NCBI GenBank assembly: GCA_036557285.1
Contig: DATBHW010000040.1
Span: forward strand, 62,001-126,000
Direction: 5' to 3'
DNA: 64,000 bases
Origin: Ktedonobacterales bacterium
GTDB lineage: Bacteria > Chloroflexota > Ktedonobacteria > Ktedonobacterales > DATBGS01
A program made the position numbers and the translations under genes. Below the pieces are notes generated by a model that did not search any database, was not told the DNA's origin, and worked only from the letters and a program-made list of their open reading frames with translations. How positions within the stretch are numbered: the first letter of the stretch is position 1; each line of letters begins with the position of its first letter. Below are positions 7,818 through 16,803 of the stretch, piece after piece.

Positions 7818-8777
7818 ATGTCCGATTCCCAGGAACAGTCTACGGCGGCTGAAAGCACTGCGGTGGCGGAGCCTCCAAGAAAGCCCACCTATCAGGGACC
7901 GATGTTCCGGCGAGTCATCGAACGTTCTATTGATAGCCAGAACTGGCTCGAAGGCTTTGGCGATGGCACGCAAAAGTTTATTGGCTGGACCTTGAGGGTT
8001 GGTGGGCCGCCAATGCGCTGGCTCAAGAACCTTTCTCATGGCACATCGCTCGGCCATCCCTTGCATCCGGCGCTAACGGATATTCCAGTTGGAGCCTGGC
8101 TGGGGACATTGGTGCTGGATATTATCTGGCTTGCCACGAACCGATCTTCCGGGACGGCTACGGCCTCTAACATCCTGCTGATTGTAGGTCTGGTTGGGGC
8201 TGTCTTGTCGGTCCTGAGCGGCACGATTGATTGGAACGATACCTATGGCAGCGAGCGGCGGGTTGGTATCGCGCATGGGATTGTGAATACCATTGCCACC
8301 CTGGTGTATGTGGTTGCGCTGGTGCTGCGGCTGACTGGTAATCAATTTTCAGGATTTATCCTTTCTACTATCGGGTTGGTGATCCTGCTGCTGGGCGCTT
8401 ATCTGGGCGGCGAGATGGTTTTTGGGAAGGGAACGCAGGTCAATCATACGGCCTGGCAGGAAAGCCCGGAAGATTTTGTCGCGGTGGCTCAAGAGGCTGC
8501 TGTCGGGGAGGGGAAGCTGGTACGCGCGCAGGCCAACGGCATGCCGGTGCTGCTGGTGCGCTTGCAGGGGACGATCTACGCCATTGCCGCCACCTGCACA
8601 CACGCAGGCGGGCCGCTGGATGAGGGCACGTTGGAAGGGGATGTGGTGGTGTGTCCCTGGCATGGCTCACGCTTCCGCGTGCGCGATGGCGAGGTACGTG
8701 GTGGGCCAGCGACCTTCCCACAGGCGCGTTTCGAGACGCGGGTGCGCGATGGGCAGGTTGAGGTGCGCCGCGCGTGA
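7818..8777 (+). CDS. DUF2231 membrane domain fused to a Rieske [2Fe-2S] ferredoxin domain
   Basis: 319 residues from ATG 7818, preceded by AAGGAG. Residues about 60-200 contain the DUF2231 pattern (LGHPLHPALTDIPVGAWLGTLVLD) with four hydrophobic segments. Residues about 215-315 are a Rieske domain with both cluster-binding boxes, CTHAGGPL and CPWHGS (two Cys and two His). The family combination is known from actinobacteria and Chloroflexota and suggests a membrane-bound electron carrier; partner and reaction are unknown. It stands alone between leuS and an E1 dehydrogenase gene. Confidence 0.88.
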   Translation: MSDSQEQSTAAESTAVAEPPRKPTYQGPMFRRVIERSIDSQNWLEGFGDGTQKFIGWTLRVGGPPMRWLKNLSHGTSLGHPLHPALTDIPVGAWLGTLVLDIIWLATNRSSGTATASNILLIVGLVGAVLSVLSGTIDWNDTYGSERRVGIAHGIVNTIATLVYVVALVLRLTGNQFSGFILSTIGLVILLLGAYLGGEMVFGKGTQVNHTAWQESPEDFVAVAQEAAVGEGKLVRAQANGMPVLLVRLQGTIYAIAATCTHAGGPLDEGTLEGDVVVCPWHGSRFRVRDGEVRGGPATFPQARFETRVRDGQVEVRRA

Positions 8778-8784
8778 GCTTCTT

Positions 8785-8820
8785 CGGCGCTGTCCACAGC
8801 GCCATCTCAGGCTTTTTTTC
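8785..8820 (+). terminator. Possible terminator after the Rieske gene
   Basis: GGCGCTG (8785-8791) pairs with CAGCGCC (8796-8802) around a four-base loop. A run of seven T starts about ten bases later, which is far for a standard intrinsic terminator. The rest of the gap to 9032 shows nothing definite. Confidence 0.4.
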
Positions 8821-9032
8821 TGTTCTTCTCCAGGTATCGAGTGGCGAGCAACACGCGGGTAAGCGCATTGCTCGCCGCTCTTTCTCTTGCAGTCTGGCTC
8901 TGTATCTGCTATCCTGAGAAAGAAAGTGGCGGTGGCCTCTCAACGTCTCTTGAAGCAAACATTCCACCCCCCAAACCCATCAGGCGATTCGGAGCGGCAT
9001 CTCATAGTGTCAGCGTAGACATGGAGGCGCGA

Positions 9033-11138
9033 ATGGCGATTAGCAGAAAAGCCCCAGCAGAGATCAAAGGCGGCCTTGATCCGGTTGAACTCTATCGAAC
9101 AATGGCGCTGGCGCGCGCCATGAATGAACTGTTGAAGATTCGCAAGACGCAGAGCAGATTCCCGTTCTATATCGGCTGCGCTGGACATGAAAGTATGGCC
9201 GCGCTTGTGGCCGCCCTCGATGATGAGGACTGGCTGGCGTTCTATTATCGTGATCTGGCGGGCTGGCTTCAGCGTACCAAAGACCTCTATGGCCCTTTGC
9301 GCGAGGCGTATTCGCGGGCAACCGGCCCGATGGGCGCGGGGCGCAATATGCCCTCCCACTACAGCAGCCGCCAATTCCATATTCTGCCGACCTTCAGCGA
9401 AGTCTCAGGGCTGGCGCCGTTTGCAGGCGGGGTTGGTTTCGCGTTCAAGCGCGATGGCAGCAAACGCATCGTGCTGTTCTGCACTGGCGATGGCGGAGTT
9501 GCCACCAATGACTTTAATGTCCTGTTCCGTCAGGCGACGGTGCATAAACTGCCGGTGCTGATGGTGGTGGAGAATAATGGCTGGGCGATTACGACCCATC
9601 ATGATGAGAAAGAACAGGTGCAGTGGGCCGGAGACCTGGTTGCCTGGGCGCGAGCGGCTGAAGCCATTGCTATTGATGTTGATGGCACGAACGCGCTGGA
9701 GACGTATGAGAAGACGCGCGAGATTGCTCAGGAACTGCGCAGCGGCAAAGGCCCGGCGCTGATCCATCTGCATACGGGCCTGCTGGACCCGCATTCAAGC
9801 AGCACCGATATTAAAGCCTATCGCACTGTTGAGGATATTGAGGACACCTTTGCCCACAAAGATCCGCTGAAGAACACCGCGCGCGCGCTGATTCGGAGGG
9901 GCTATCTTTCCGAAGAGCAGATAGAGCAGATTCAGAAAGAGGCGAAGGACGCGGTGAGGCGGGCCGAGGCAGAAGTGCTGAAGGAGCCGGATGTCGGCGC
10001 TGATCGCGTGCTACAGCACGTTTTAACGCTGCCAACGCCTGAAGCGCATCCGCCTGCGGGCAATCGCCGCAAGATGAATATGCTGGGGGCGATCAACGAG
10101 GCGCTGGTTGAACTGCGCCAGGGCGATCCCGGCTTCTTTGTGTATGGGCAGGATGTTGGCAGCCCGCGTGGCGGCGTCTTTGGCGCGACTCAGGAGATGG
10201 TGAAGCAGTTCCCCGGAACGGCGATTAGCAGCCCCCTGAACGAACAGGTCATCGTTGGCATTGCTGCCGGGGCCAGCATGGCCGCCGGTCGCCCGCGCTG
10301 CGGCGAAGTGCAGTTTGTGGATTATCACCAGTCGTCGGCGCAGACGCTGCGGCTGGGCGCGCGCATCCTCTATCAAAGCAACGGCGACTGGAACTGCCCG
10401 GTGCTGCTGCGGATGAAGTCTGGCAGCGGCGGCGGCGGCCCGATCTCTGATGCTGGCAGCGGCGGCGGCGCTTTTGGGCATTCCAACGCGGGCGAGCAGT
10501 GGTTTACCGATATTCCTGGTTTGATTACGGTCTGCCCCAGCACGCCTTATGACGCCAAGGGGCTGCTGCTGGAGGCCGGGCGTTCGCCCTCGCCAGTGGT
10601 GTATCTGGAGCGTGGGCGTCTGTATCGCTCAGACCCGCCGAAAGACCCCAACGGCGAGTTCATCCCTGAGCTTGCCGAACTATGGGAAGTGCCTGATGGC
10701 TACTATACCGAGCCGCTGGGCAAGGCGCGGCGCATTCGCCTGGGGAGTGGTCCGTCGGCGCTGGCAATTATCTCCTGGGGGACGATGACGTTGGAATCGG
10801 CGATTGCGGCGGCGCGCTATCTTTCGGAGTATCCGGGCGAGTCGGTGGAGATCATAGACCTGCGCACGCTGATGCCGCTGGACGAAGAGACGATTGCGGG
10901 AGCGGTGCGCGCGGCGAACCGGGTCATCGTGGTGACGGAAGAAGCTGATCTGGCGCCGTTTGCGCGGCACGTGCATTCGTGGATTACGCAAAAGCTGTTC
11001 TGGGAGTTGGACTGCACGCCAGAGGTCATCGCTGCGGTTCGCGCGCCTGCCGCGCCATACAATGCGGCTGAGGAGATGGCTTTTTATCCAACTGCGCAGG
11101 ATATTTATGAAACCATGATCCGCCTGGCGCGAGAGTAA
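9033..11138 (+). CDS. Fused alpha-beta E1 component of a 2-oxo acid (pyruvate or branched-chain) dehydrogenase
   Basis: 701 residues. Residues about 20-340 are the E1-alpha domain with the thiamine diphosphate motif (CTGDGGVATNDF ... VVENNGWAI). Residues about 355-700 are the E1-beta domain (GQDVGSPRGGVFGAT, SPLNEQVIVGIAAGASMAAGRP, VEIIDLRTLMPLDEETI). In most bacteria these are two genes; here they form one chain. The enzyme decarboxylates a 2-oxo acid and passes the acyl group to E2 lipoamide. No E2 or E3 gene is in the window, so substrate is undecided. ATG 9033 has GGAGG five bases upstream; a longer in-frame start at 8841 would add 64 residues of unlike composition and is less likely. Confidence 0.92.
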   Translation: MAISRKAPAEIKGGLDPVELYRTMALARAMNELLKIRKTQSRFPFYIGCAGHESMAALVAALDDEDWLAFYYRDLAGWLQRTKDLYGPLREAYSRATGPMGAGRNMPSHYSSRQFHILPTFSEVSGLAPFAGGVGFAFKRDGSKRIVLFCTGDGGVATNDFNVLFRQATVHKLPVLMVVENNGWAITTHHDEKEQVQWAGDLVAWARAAEAIAIDVDGTNALETYEKTREIAQELRSGKGPALIHLHTGLLDPHSSSTDIKAYRTVEDIEDTFAHKDPLKNTARALIRRGYLSEEQIEQIQKEAKDAVRRAEAEVLKEPDVGADRVLQHVLTLPTPEAHPPAGNRRKMNMLGAINEALVELRQGDPGFFVYGQDVGSPRGGVFGATQEMVKQFPGTAISSPLNEQVIVGIAAGASMAAGRPRCGEVQFVDYHQSSAQTLRLGARILYQSNGDWNCPVLLRMKSGSGGGGPISDAGSGGGAFGHSNAGEQWFTDIPGLITVCPSTPYDAKGLLLEAGRSPSPVVYLERGRLYRSDPPKDPNGEFIPELAELWEVPDGYYTEPLGKARRIRLGSGPSALAIISWGTMTLESAIAAARYLSEYPGESVEIIDLRTLMPLDEETIAGAVRAANRVIVVTEEADLAPFARHVHSWITQKLFWELDCTPEVIAAVRAPAAPYNAAEEMAFYPTAQDIYETMIRLARE

Positions 11139-11355
11139 TCTTCGGAGAGCGTTTCTTGCAAAAAAATTATTCGATATGCAACTTTGCCTCCCGCGCTGCG
11201 TATACCTGGCAGTATATGCAAATCAAAACCCCTCAAAAAGACAGGAGGGCGCGAGGGTGGCACACGTAGGAGCGATGGTTGCCCGGCTCGCCACAGGGCG
11301 ACCCAGCGGGGCATACCGCAAGGCTGAAGACGAACGCTGGCGAGGGAGTGCTGCG

Positions 11356-11955
11356 ATGACCGGCACGATAGAGCATGTCGAGGATACCGCGTTGGTGCGG
11401 CGCACGCTCGCCGGTGAACAAGATGCTTTTGCCCAGCTAGTGGAACGCTATAAAGACCCGGTGTATCATGTCGCCTATCGGATGCTGAGCAATGCTGCTG
11501 AAGCTGAGGATGTGGCGCAAGAAACGTTTGTGCGCGCCTATACGCAGCTAGGCACGTATAAGTCCGAGCATCGTTTTAGCACCTGGCTGCTTTCTATCGC
11601 TTCGCATCTGGCGATTGACCAACTGCGTCGTCGTCGTTTTCTGGCGCTCCCGTTGGAAGATGTTCCGCTCCTCGACTGGCTGGCCGATAACGATACCGGC
11701 CCGGAGGAAGCGGCGCTTGAGGGGGAGCAGCAAGATGAGATGCAGCAGTTGATTGCGAAGTTACCTTCTAAGTATCGCGCGGTTGTGGTCTTGCGCTACT
11801 GGCAAGATCTTTCGTATGAGGAGATCGCCACTGCGCTGAACCTTACGCCAGCTCTGGTGAAGGCGCGGCTCCATCGCGCGCGTGAACTCCTGGCCCGTCA
11901 CATCAAAGAAGATGAGAAGGAGGAGGATGGTTATCATGCGTTGTCGGCAGGTTAG
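11356..11955 (+). CDS. ECF-type RNA polymerase sigma factor
   Basis: 199 residues. Region 2 is clear (AFAQLVERYKDPVYHVAYRML, EDVAQETFVRAY, FSTWLLSIASHLAIDQLRRRR), as is region 4 (LPSKYRAVVVLRYWQDLSYEEIA, LNLTPALVKARLHRARELL). It has only regions 2 and 4, as usual for ECF sigma factors. The downstream zinc-finger gene overlaps its end by 20 bases and is the predicted anti-sigma factor. GGGAG lies about seven bases before ATG 11356; in-frame starts further upstream are possible. The 216 bases before it show no clear promoter. Confidence 0.93.
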   Translation: MTGTIEHVEDTALVRRTLAGEQDAFAQLVERYKDPVYHVAYRMLSNAAEAEDVAQETFVRAYTQLGTYKSEHRFSTWLLSIASHLAIDQLRRRRFLALPLEDVPLLDWLADNDTGPEEAALEGEQQDEMQQLIAKLPSKYRAVVVLRYWQDLSYEEIATALNLTPALVKARLHRARELLARHIKEDEKEEDGYHALSAG

Positions 11956-12625
11956 GGGCATGCTGCCCGCTCATTTCAATAAAGAGCTTTCTGAGGGAGA
12001 CCGCCGCGTCCTTGAGACGCACCTGGCCGCCTGCTCTTCTTGCCACACGCACTGGCGACACCTGTATCGCGCCGAAGTCTGGTTGACACGCGCCTCCGAG
12101 CAATCGCAACTCAAGCGCGGACCTTCGGTTGATTTCACGGCTTCGGTGATGGCTGCGATTGCCACGCAGCAGCAAAAAAGTGCGGCTAATCACAGCGTTC
12201 AGGGAGACGCGCGTGAAGGGCAAACCGCCCAGATCGAGGAAGGGCCAGCAGGCGTGATTTTACCGTTTGGCCCCTGGGTCGGCTGGAATGCGAGCATGCT
12301 GAGTGTGTGGAGGACTTCGCCGCGCGTGGTCCTTTCTGGAGTACTGCTTGCCGTCTTCGCCGTCATGGTTGGGGTTATTGCGCTTGCTGTCTTGCTGACA
12401 CAGCCCGCGCTGGCTGCCCAACTCTTCGCTGCTGGAACCCAGGTTCTCGGAGGTCTCGCTGCGGCGCTTGCTTCGCTGGTGGCGATGCTCTCAGTTTTTG
12501 CCGATAACCAGTTTCTGCTTGCGGGCGTGGCCGTTGGCTATGTGGCGCTGGCGGTCCTCTGGTTCCGGCTCATGCGCCATCAGGAGTATGAGCGCCATCA
12601 GGGGTACGAAGAGGTTGAATCATGA
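11936..12625 (+). CDS. Zinc-finger membrane anti-sigma factor
   Basis: 229 residues. The N-terminus has the ZAS anti-sigma signature H-x3-C-x2-C (LETHLAACSSCHTHW, residues about 30-45). Two or three hydrophobic segments follow in the C-terminal half (VVLSGVLLAVFAVMVGVIALAVLL; FLLAGVAVGYVALAVLWF). Predicted to hold the upstream sigma factor at the membrane. AAGGAGGAGG lies nine bases before ATG 11936; an ATG at 11927 is too close to it. It overlaps the sigma gene by 20 bases and the next gene by 4, implying translational coupling. Confidence 0.88.
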   Translation: MRCRQVRGMLPAHFNKELSEGDRRVLETHLAACSSCHTHWRHLYRAEVWLTRASEQSQLKRGPSVDFTASVMAAIATQQQKSAANHSVQGDAREGQTAQIEEGPAGVILPFGPWVGWNASMLSVWRTSPRVVLSGVLLAVFAVMVGVIALAVLLTQPALAAQLFAAGTQVLGGLAAALASLVAMLSVFADNQFLLAGVAVGYVALAVLWFRLMRHQEYERHQGYEEVES

Positions 12626-13617
12626 GGCGCCATCGGTTCGTGCTGCTGGGGGGTGGGGCGCTGCTCTTCCTCTGTCTGTGCGTGGGGTTGATCGCGGGGG
12701 CAAGCTCTTTCTTTGGTTCCTGGCATCCCTGTGGGGGCGCCAGCAACACCTCTAGCTCCAACATCACGGTCTCCCCAGGCCAGACTGCCGAAGACATTAC
12801 AGCGTGCGGGGGCAATGTGGTCATTCTTGGACATGTGACAGGTGATGTTGCCACTTATGGTGGCAATGTGAACGTCTCATCGTCCGGGATAGTGGATGGG
12901 GACATCAAGAGCTATGGTGGTCATGTGGAGATTGCTGGTCTGGTGGAAGGCGATGTCGCCAGCTATGGCGGCGGGGTGAAGCTTGATGACACGGCGTATG
13001 TCGGTGGTGATGTGCAATCGTATGGCGGCGCGATTACCAAAGCGCCGGGCGCGCGTGTGGAGGGGGATATTGACAGTAATCACCCCAACAGTTTTAGTCT
13101 GACCAACCTGCCCTTTTTGAGTCCGTTTGGCTTTCCTTTTCCGGTGGCGGGTACCATCGTCTGGGTGCTGATTGCCGCTGCACTGGCTCATTGGTTCCCC
13201 CAGCGCACCTTGCGGGTTGGCGAGATTATGTTTAGCCGCCTGCCCCGCAGCCTGGCGGTTGGCGCGCTCAGTTGGGTGCTGGGCCTGATCCTGGCGGTCA
13301 TTCTGGCGCTGACCATTATTGGTATCCCGGTGACGCTTGCCATAGTTCTGGCGCTGGCTGTAGGGGCTATTATGGGCAATGTTGCGGTTGGCTGGCTGAT
13401 TGGGCGCGCGGTACTGCATCGGATTGCCCGGCGCGACTATTCGCCTGTTGTGGCCGCAATGGTTGGTGTTGCTATCCTGACGTTCATCGAATCGGTCCCA
13501 TTTGTGGGCTTGCTCTTCAGCATCTTCATCGCCATCCTGGGTGTCGGGGCAACCTTGCTGAGCCGCTTTGGCTCCAGGCGCTGGAGGCCCTCCTCACTAC
13601 GCCGCCCGGCTGCGTAA
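12622..13617 (+). CDS. Bactofilin-like repeat protein with membrane C-terminus
   Basis: 331 residues. It begins with a signal anchor (FVLLGGGALLFLCLCVGLIAG). Residues about 50-150 are short beta-helix-like repeats of the polymer-forming (bactofilin) type: GGNVVILGHVTGDVATYGG, GGHVEIAGLVEGDVASYGG, YVGGDVQSYGGAI. The C-terminal half has four hydrophobic helices (IVWVLIAAALAHWF, GLILAVILALTIIGIPVTL). Such proteins are often called polymer-forming cytoskeletal, but the leader implies an outward-facing repeat domain. ATGA overlap with the anti-sigma gene makes it the third gene of the stress-response operon; it may be a target or sensor. Function is inferred. Confidence 0.75.
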   Translation: MRRHRFVLLGGGALLFLCLCVGLIAGASSFFGSWHPCGGASNTSSSNITVSPGQTAEDITACGGNVVILGHVTGDVATYGGNVNVSSSGIVDGDIKSYGGHVEIAGLVEGDVASYGGGVKLDDTAYVGGDVQSYGGAITKAPGARVEGDIDSNHPNSFSLTNLPFLSPFGFPFPVAGTIVWVLIAAALAHWFPQRTLRVGEIMFSRLPRSLAVGALSWVLGLILAVILALTIIGIPVTLAIVLALAVGAIMGNVAVGWLIGRAVLHRIARRDYSPVVAAMVGVAILTFIESVPFVGLLFSIFIAILGVGATLLSRFGSRRWRPSSLRRPAA

Positions 13618-13759
13618 GCGCAGGCCAGGATTGTCGCTAACAGCGAGAAAGCGACAATGGTCAGGGGAGAGGCGACCCCTTCTTTTCTACTCTTCTCCTC
13701 CTTCCTGTACCCTTCTTGACTATTTGTTGAAAAAACACAAGACAGCTCGTGGTAATGTG

Positions 13760-13806
13760 TGATAGAATGCACAAGGCATCCCCCCTGGGTTGACCAGGGG
13801 GACGCC
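13760..13806 (+). promoter_or_regulatory. Extended -10 promoter with a hairpin at the predicted 5' end
   Basis: TGATAGAAT at 13760-13768 is an extended -10. The predicted start near 13775 coincides with the base of a strong hairpin, 13775-13788 against 13794-13806 (C-run against G-run, loop GTTGA, one bulge and one mismatch). The transcript of the following methyltransferase gene would begin with this stem-loop. Confidence 0.5.
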
Positions 13807-13883
13807 TATCCCGGCCCGTGGCGTTTGGTGGAAAGAGGGGTAGTCCACCTGCGCCGGATGCCGTCAAGGCTGGCAGTGGACGC

Positions 13884-15221
13884 ATGATAGAGATTGAACT
13901 AACCGATTTGGCTCACGGGGGTGATGCGGTAGGTCGCTATGAGGGGCGCGCGGTCTTCATTCCCGGAGGCATTCCTGGCGAAGTGGTGCGCGCTGAAATT
14001 ACGGAAGAGCGCCGCGCCTATGCGCGCGCCCAGATCGTGGAGATTCTGCGGGCGTCGCCAGACCGCGTGGTTCCGCGCTATCCTGACCTCAGTGAGACGG
14101 GTGGCTTTCAGTGGCAACATCTGGCCTATCCGGCTCAACTGACCTGGAAAGCGCGCATTCTGCGCCAGCTCCTCATCCGTCTGGGGAAGGCTCCGAACCC
14201 GCCTGTGCAGCCGACCCAGGGAATGCCCGCTGGCTCGGATGTCTGGCGCTATCGGACTGTCGCTCAGTTTGCTGTTGGAATGGATGGCGCTATCGGCTTT
14301 CGCAAGGTTGCCAGCCATGATGTGCTGGATATGACCGAATGTCCTATTGTGCATCCGGTGTTGGATGAGATTTATCAGAGTGTACGTTCCTGGCTGCTTG
14401 CCCAATGGGGGGAAAGTGTTGGTCAGCAGGTCGAGCGGTTTACGGTGCGTGTGGCGGCCAGTCCGACAACCTCTGATGCCGCCCAGGCTCTGTTGAGTGT
14501 GGAGGCGCGCCCAGCCGCTGATCTGAGTGAGGTGAATGGACCACAGGGCTTGGCTGAGGCGCTGATGGCTGCGGTTCCTGGCCTGGCGGGGGTTGTGATT
14601 GTGGGCCTGGCCGGAGGGCGCGGGCGCGTGATTGTTGGGCAGGACCACCTGATTGAACAGGTGCTGGGCCATCAATTCCGCATTTCGGCTGGCTCGTTTT
14701 TTCAGGTCAACGCGACCCAGACGCCTATGCTGGTGCAGAGGGCTATTGGGCTGCTCCATCCCAGGCGCACCGAAACGATGCTGGATGGCTATAGTGGGGT
14801 AGGACTTTTTTCTGTGTTCCTCTCCGAACGCGCTGCTCGTGTGGTGGCGGTAGAATCTCAGCCGAGCGCCGTTGCTGACGCGCGCGCCAGCGCCGCCCTG
14901 AATAATCTGACCAACCTGACGGTTCTGGAGGGGGTTCTGGAGCGCGCGCTTGGGCAGCTTCAGCACCAGAATGAACGATTTGATGCCGTGTTGGTCGATC
15001 CGCCTCGCGCAGGCTGCCATCCCCGCGCGCTCTCCACATTGGCGGCAATGGCGCCGCGCGCGCTGGTCTATGTCTCGTGCGACCCCAGCACCCTGGCGCG
15101 CGATATAGCCTTGTTTACCTCCAATGGCGCCTACCGCCTTACAGCGGTCCAGCCGGTAGATATGTTTCCGCAGACCGCCCATATCGAGAGTGTCTCATTG
15201 TTAGAGCGGGTACGCATCTGA
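13884..15221 (+). CDS. RNA uracil-5 methyltransferase, RlmD/TrmA family
   Basis: 445 residues from ATG 13884. Residues 1-60 are a TRAM RNA-binding domain (MIEIELTDLAHGGDAVGRYEGR...FIPGGIPGEVV). The C-terminal half is a Rossmann methyltransferase with FRISAGSFFQVNATQ, the SAM-binding LDGYSGVGLFSVFL, and the catalytic pair VDPPRAGCHP and YVSCDPSTLARD, whose Cys is the nucleophile. Known role: SAM-dependent m5U formation in 23S rRNA or tRNA. The N-terminal Cys cluster of RlmD-type Fe-S enzymes is not evident. An upstream in-frame GTG at 13818 would add 22 residues lacking domain signal. Confidence 0.92.
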   Translation: MIEIELTDLAHGGDAVGRYEGRAVFIPGGIPGEVVRAEITEERRAYARAQIVEILRASPDRVVPRYPDLSETGGFQWQHLAYPAQLTWKARILRQLLIRLGKAPNPPVQPTQGMPAGSDVWRYRTVAQFAVGMDGAIGFRKVASHDVLDMTECPIVHPVLDEIYQSVRSWLLAQWGESVGQQVERFTVRVAASPTTSDAAQALLSVEARPAADLSEVNGPQGLAEALMAAVPGLAGVVIVGLAGGRGRVIVGQDHLIEQVLGHQFRISAGSFFQVNATQTPMLVQRAIGLLHPRRTETMLDGYSGVGLFSVFLSERAARVVAVESQPSAVADARASAALNNLTNLTVLEGVLERALGQLQHQNERFDAVLVDPPRAGCHPRALSTLAAMAPRALVYVSCDPSTLARDIALFTSNGAYRLTAVQPVDMFPQTAHIESVSLLERVRI

Positions 15222-15225
15222 GGCG

Positions 15226-16755
15226 TCAGAGCTTGCTCAGGATGATGTGTACCTGCCCCTCGTGAGTGAGCAGAGCGCCGGGCGGAGGGGTCTGTTGAAG
15301 GACGTGGCCTGGCGGCAGACCGATATACCGCTGCTCCCCCATGACGCGCAGCACAAGCTGCTGCTTGCTGAGCATGTCAGCGGCTTCCTCGAATGATTTG
15401 CCAATCAGATCTGGCGCGCGGCGCTCGTACAAGGCGTTTGCCATGACCGCAAACCAGGTTTTTAACTCGGCCTTTTGCTTGTTGGCGGCATTGATGGAAT
15501 CGCGCTCTTTCACGGCATTGATGCGCTGAAAGATGGCATCCTGAACCCCAAAAGGATTGGGAACATCTTTCATGCGCACCTTTTGCTGCTGCCCGGCGGT
15601 CTCCACACGCACATTGCCGAAGTCAAAGGTGCGCGCGACGACTGAGGGGACTTCCACAATAACATCCTGTACTTTGCTGTATTCGACAATCGCGCGGCCC
15701 TCGAAGAAGATGGCCGCGCCGCGCACGATGTCAATGACGCGATGTGTCGTGAGGATGTACACGTCGTCAACATAGTCAACGTAACAAAAGCCGATCCAGC
15801 CCAGGCCCAGCACTGAGCCGATGAGCAAGAGCGGCCAGAAGAAGAAGTGAAAGACCAGTACCAGTATAAGCAACAGTACAATCAGTATGCCCCCTGGCGC
15901 CGCTTTGCGGAAGAAGACATAGGGGTGACGCTGAATATACTGGACGGTGCGCTCATCGGGGTGATAGCGGACTTTGCTGCTCAGGCGCAGCGGCCCACCG
16001 AAAGTGCGCGCCGGAGTGATCACGACGCCCGGCCTGGGGGGCGGGTCCGGTGAGGGTGGTGGAGCAATGACGGTGGGTTTTGCCAGGTCTTCGATGACCT
16101 GGCGCAAGGTCTCATCTTTGATAGGTACCTCGGCAGGCGCCTTGTGTCCAGCAGCATATTGACTCTGGCTCTCCAAAATGGTGTCAACGATGGTGCGCGT
16201 ATCGGCGATCCCACGCACCTCAAGGGGGCCAGCAGAAGTGGGAAGGATGATGTCGCCATAGTTGAGCAGGTACTGCCACAAGCCGCGCCTGTCGGCGTAG
16301 ACCTGTTGAATCTTATCAAGCGGCGCTTCTTTGCGCTGGGGTTGCAGCAAACCATGAGCGAGGATAATCCGTTTATCGGTCAAGATGTAGACATGAAACC
16401 ACCAGTCGGCGACATCGGTAAAGGCCCAACGCAGCAAGAAGATGAGGAAAGTGACGCCGATCACTGCTTCCACCAGCACCCAGATTGGCGCATACGTTGG
16501 TGGGGTGACGAGGTGCGCGATGATAACGCCGATCAGCAGGGCCAGCAGCGTAATAGCCGGCCAGCCTGGTTTGATGAGGAACCACCAGTGCTTCCTTTTG
16601 AGAAAGATCACTCTCTCGTCGGCCTGCTGTCCCGAAAACCGTCTGGAAGGCTGCTGAGATTGTTGTGATTGTCTGGAGAACGCCCTGCGTAGTCCACGCC
16701 TGGCTGTGGGAGCGTTAGCGGCGCCTGGTGGGTTTGGTGTAGCGCTGCTCATCAC
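15226..16755 (-). CDS. Membrane protein with two bacterial PH domains and a C-terminal PASTA domain
   Basis: 509 residues. A basic, disordered N-terminus precedes two hydrophobic segments (AITLLALLIGVIIAHLV; VLVEAVIGVTFLIFLL). The first bPH2/DUF304 domain follows (HVYILTDKRIILAHGLL...LDKIQQV). A second hydrophobic pair (GGILIVLLLILVLVFHFFFW) and second bPH domain follow (VYILTTHRVIDI...YSKVQDVIVEVPS). The last 65 residues match PASTA (LIGKSFEEAADMLSKQQLVL, GHVLQQTPPPGALL). PASTA domains sense peptidoglycan in kinases and PBPs, so joining it to YdbT-like PH domains is notable. GTG 16755 and ATG 16752 are both possible starts. Upstream is a CvpA-like gene. Confidence 0.82.
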   Translation of the reverse strand: MMSSATPNPPGAANAPTARRGLRRAFSRQSQQSQQPSRRFSGQQADERVIFLKRKHWWFLIKPGWPAITLLALLIGVIIAHLVTPPTYAPIWVLVEAVIGVTFLIFLLRWAFTDVADWWFHVYILTDKRIILAHGLLQPQRKEAPLDKIQQVYADRRGLWQYLLNYGDIILPTSAGPLEVRGIADTRTIVDTILESQSQYAAGHKAPAEVPIKDETLRQVIEDLAKPTVIAPPPSPDPPPRPGVVITPARTFGGPLRLSSKVRYHPDERTVQYIQRHPYVFFRKAAPGGILIVLLLILVLVFHFFFWPLLLIGSVLGLGWIGFCYVDYVDDVYILTTHRVIDIVRGAAIFFEGRAIVEYSKVQDVIVEVPSVVARTFDFGNVRVETAGQQQKVRMKDVPNPFGVQDAIFQRINAVKERDSINAANKQKAELKTWFAVMANALYERRAPDLIGKSFEEAADMLSKQQLVLRVMGEQRYIGLPPGHVLQQTPPPGALLTHEGQVHIILSKL

Positions 16756-16803
16756 TGTACGTCCTCTGTGAGCGCCTGGTTAGATGGCCGGTCTTGCCTT
16801 TGG

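Noticed and set aside
8841-9032. Longer start for the fused E1 gene
   Set aside because: The extra residues are hydrophobic and unlike E1 N-termini, and a good Shine-Dalgarno lies directly before 9033.
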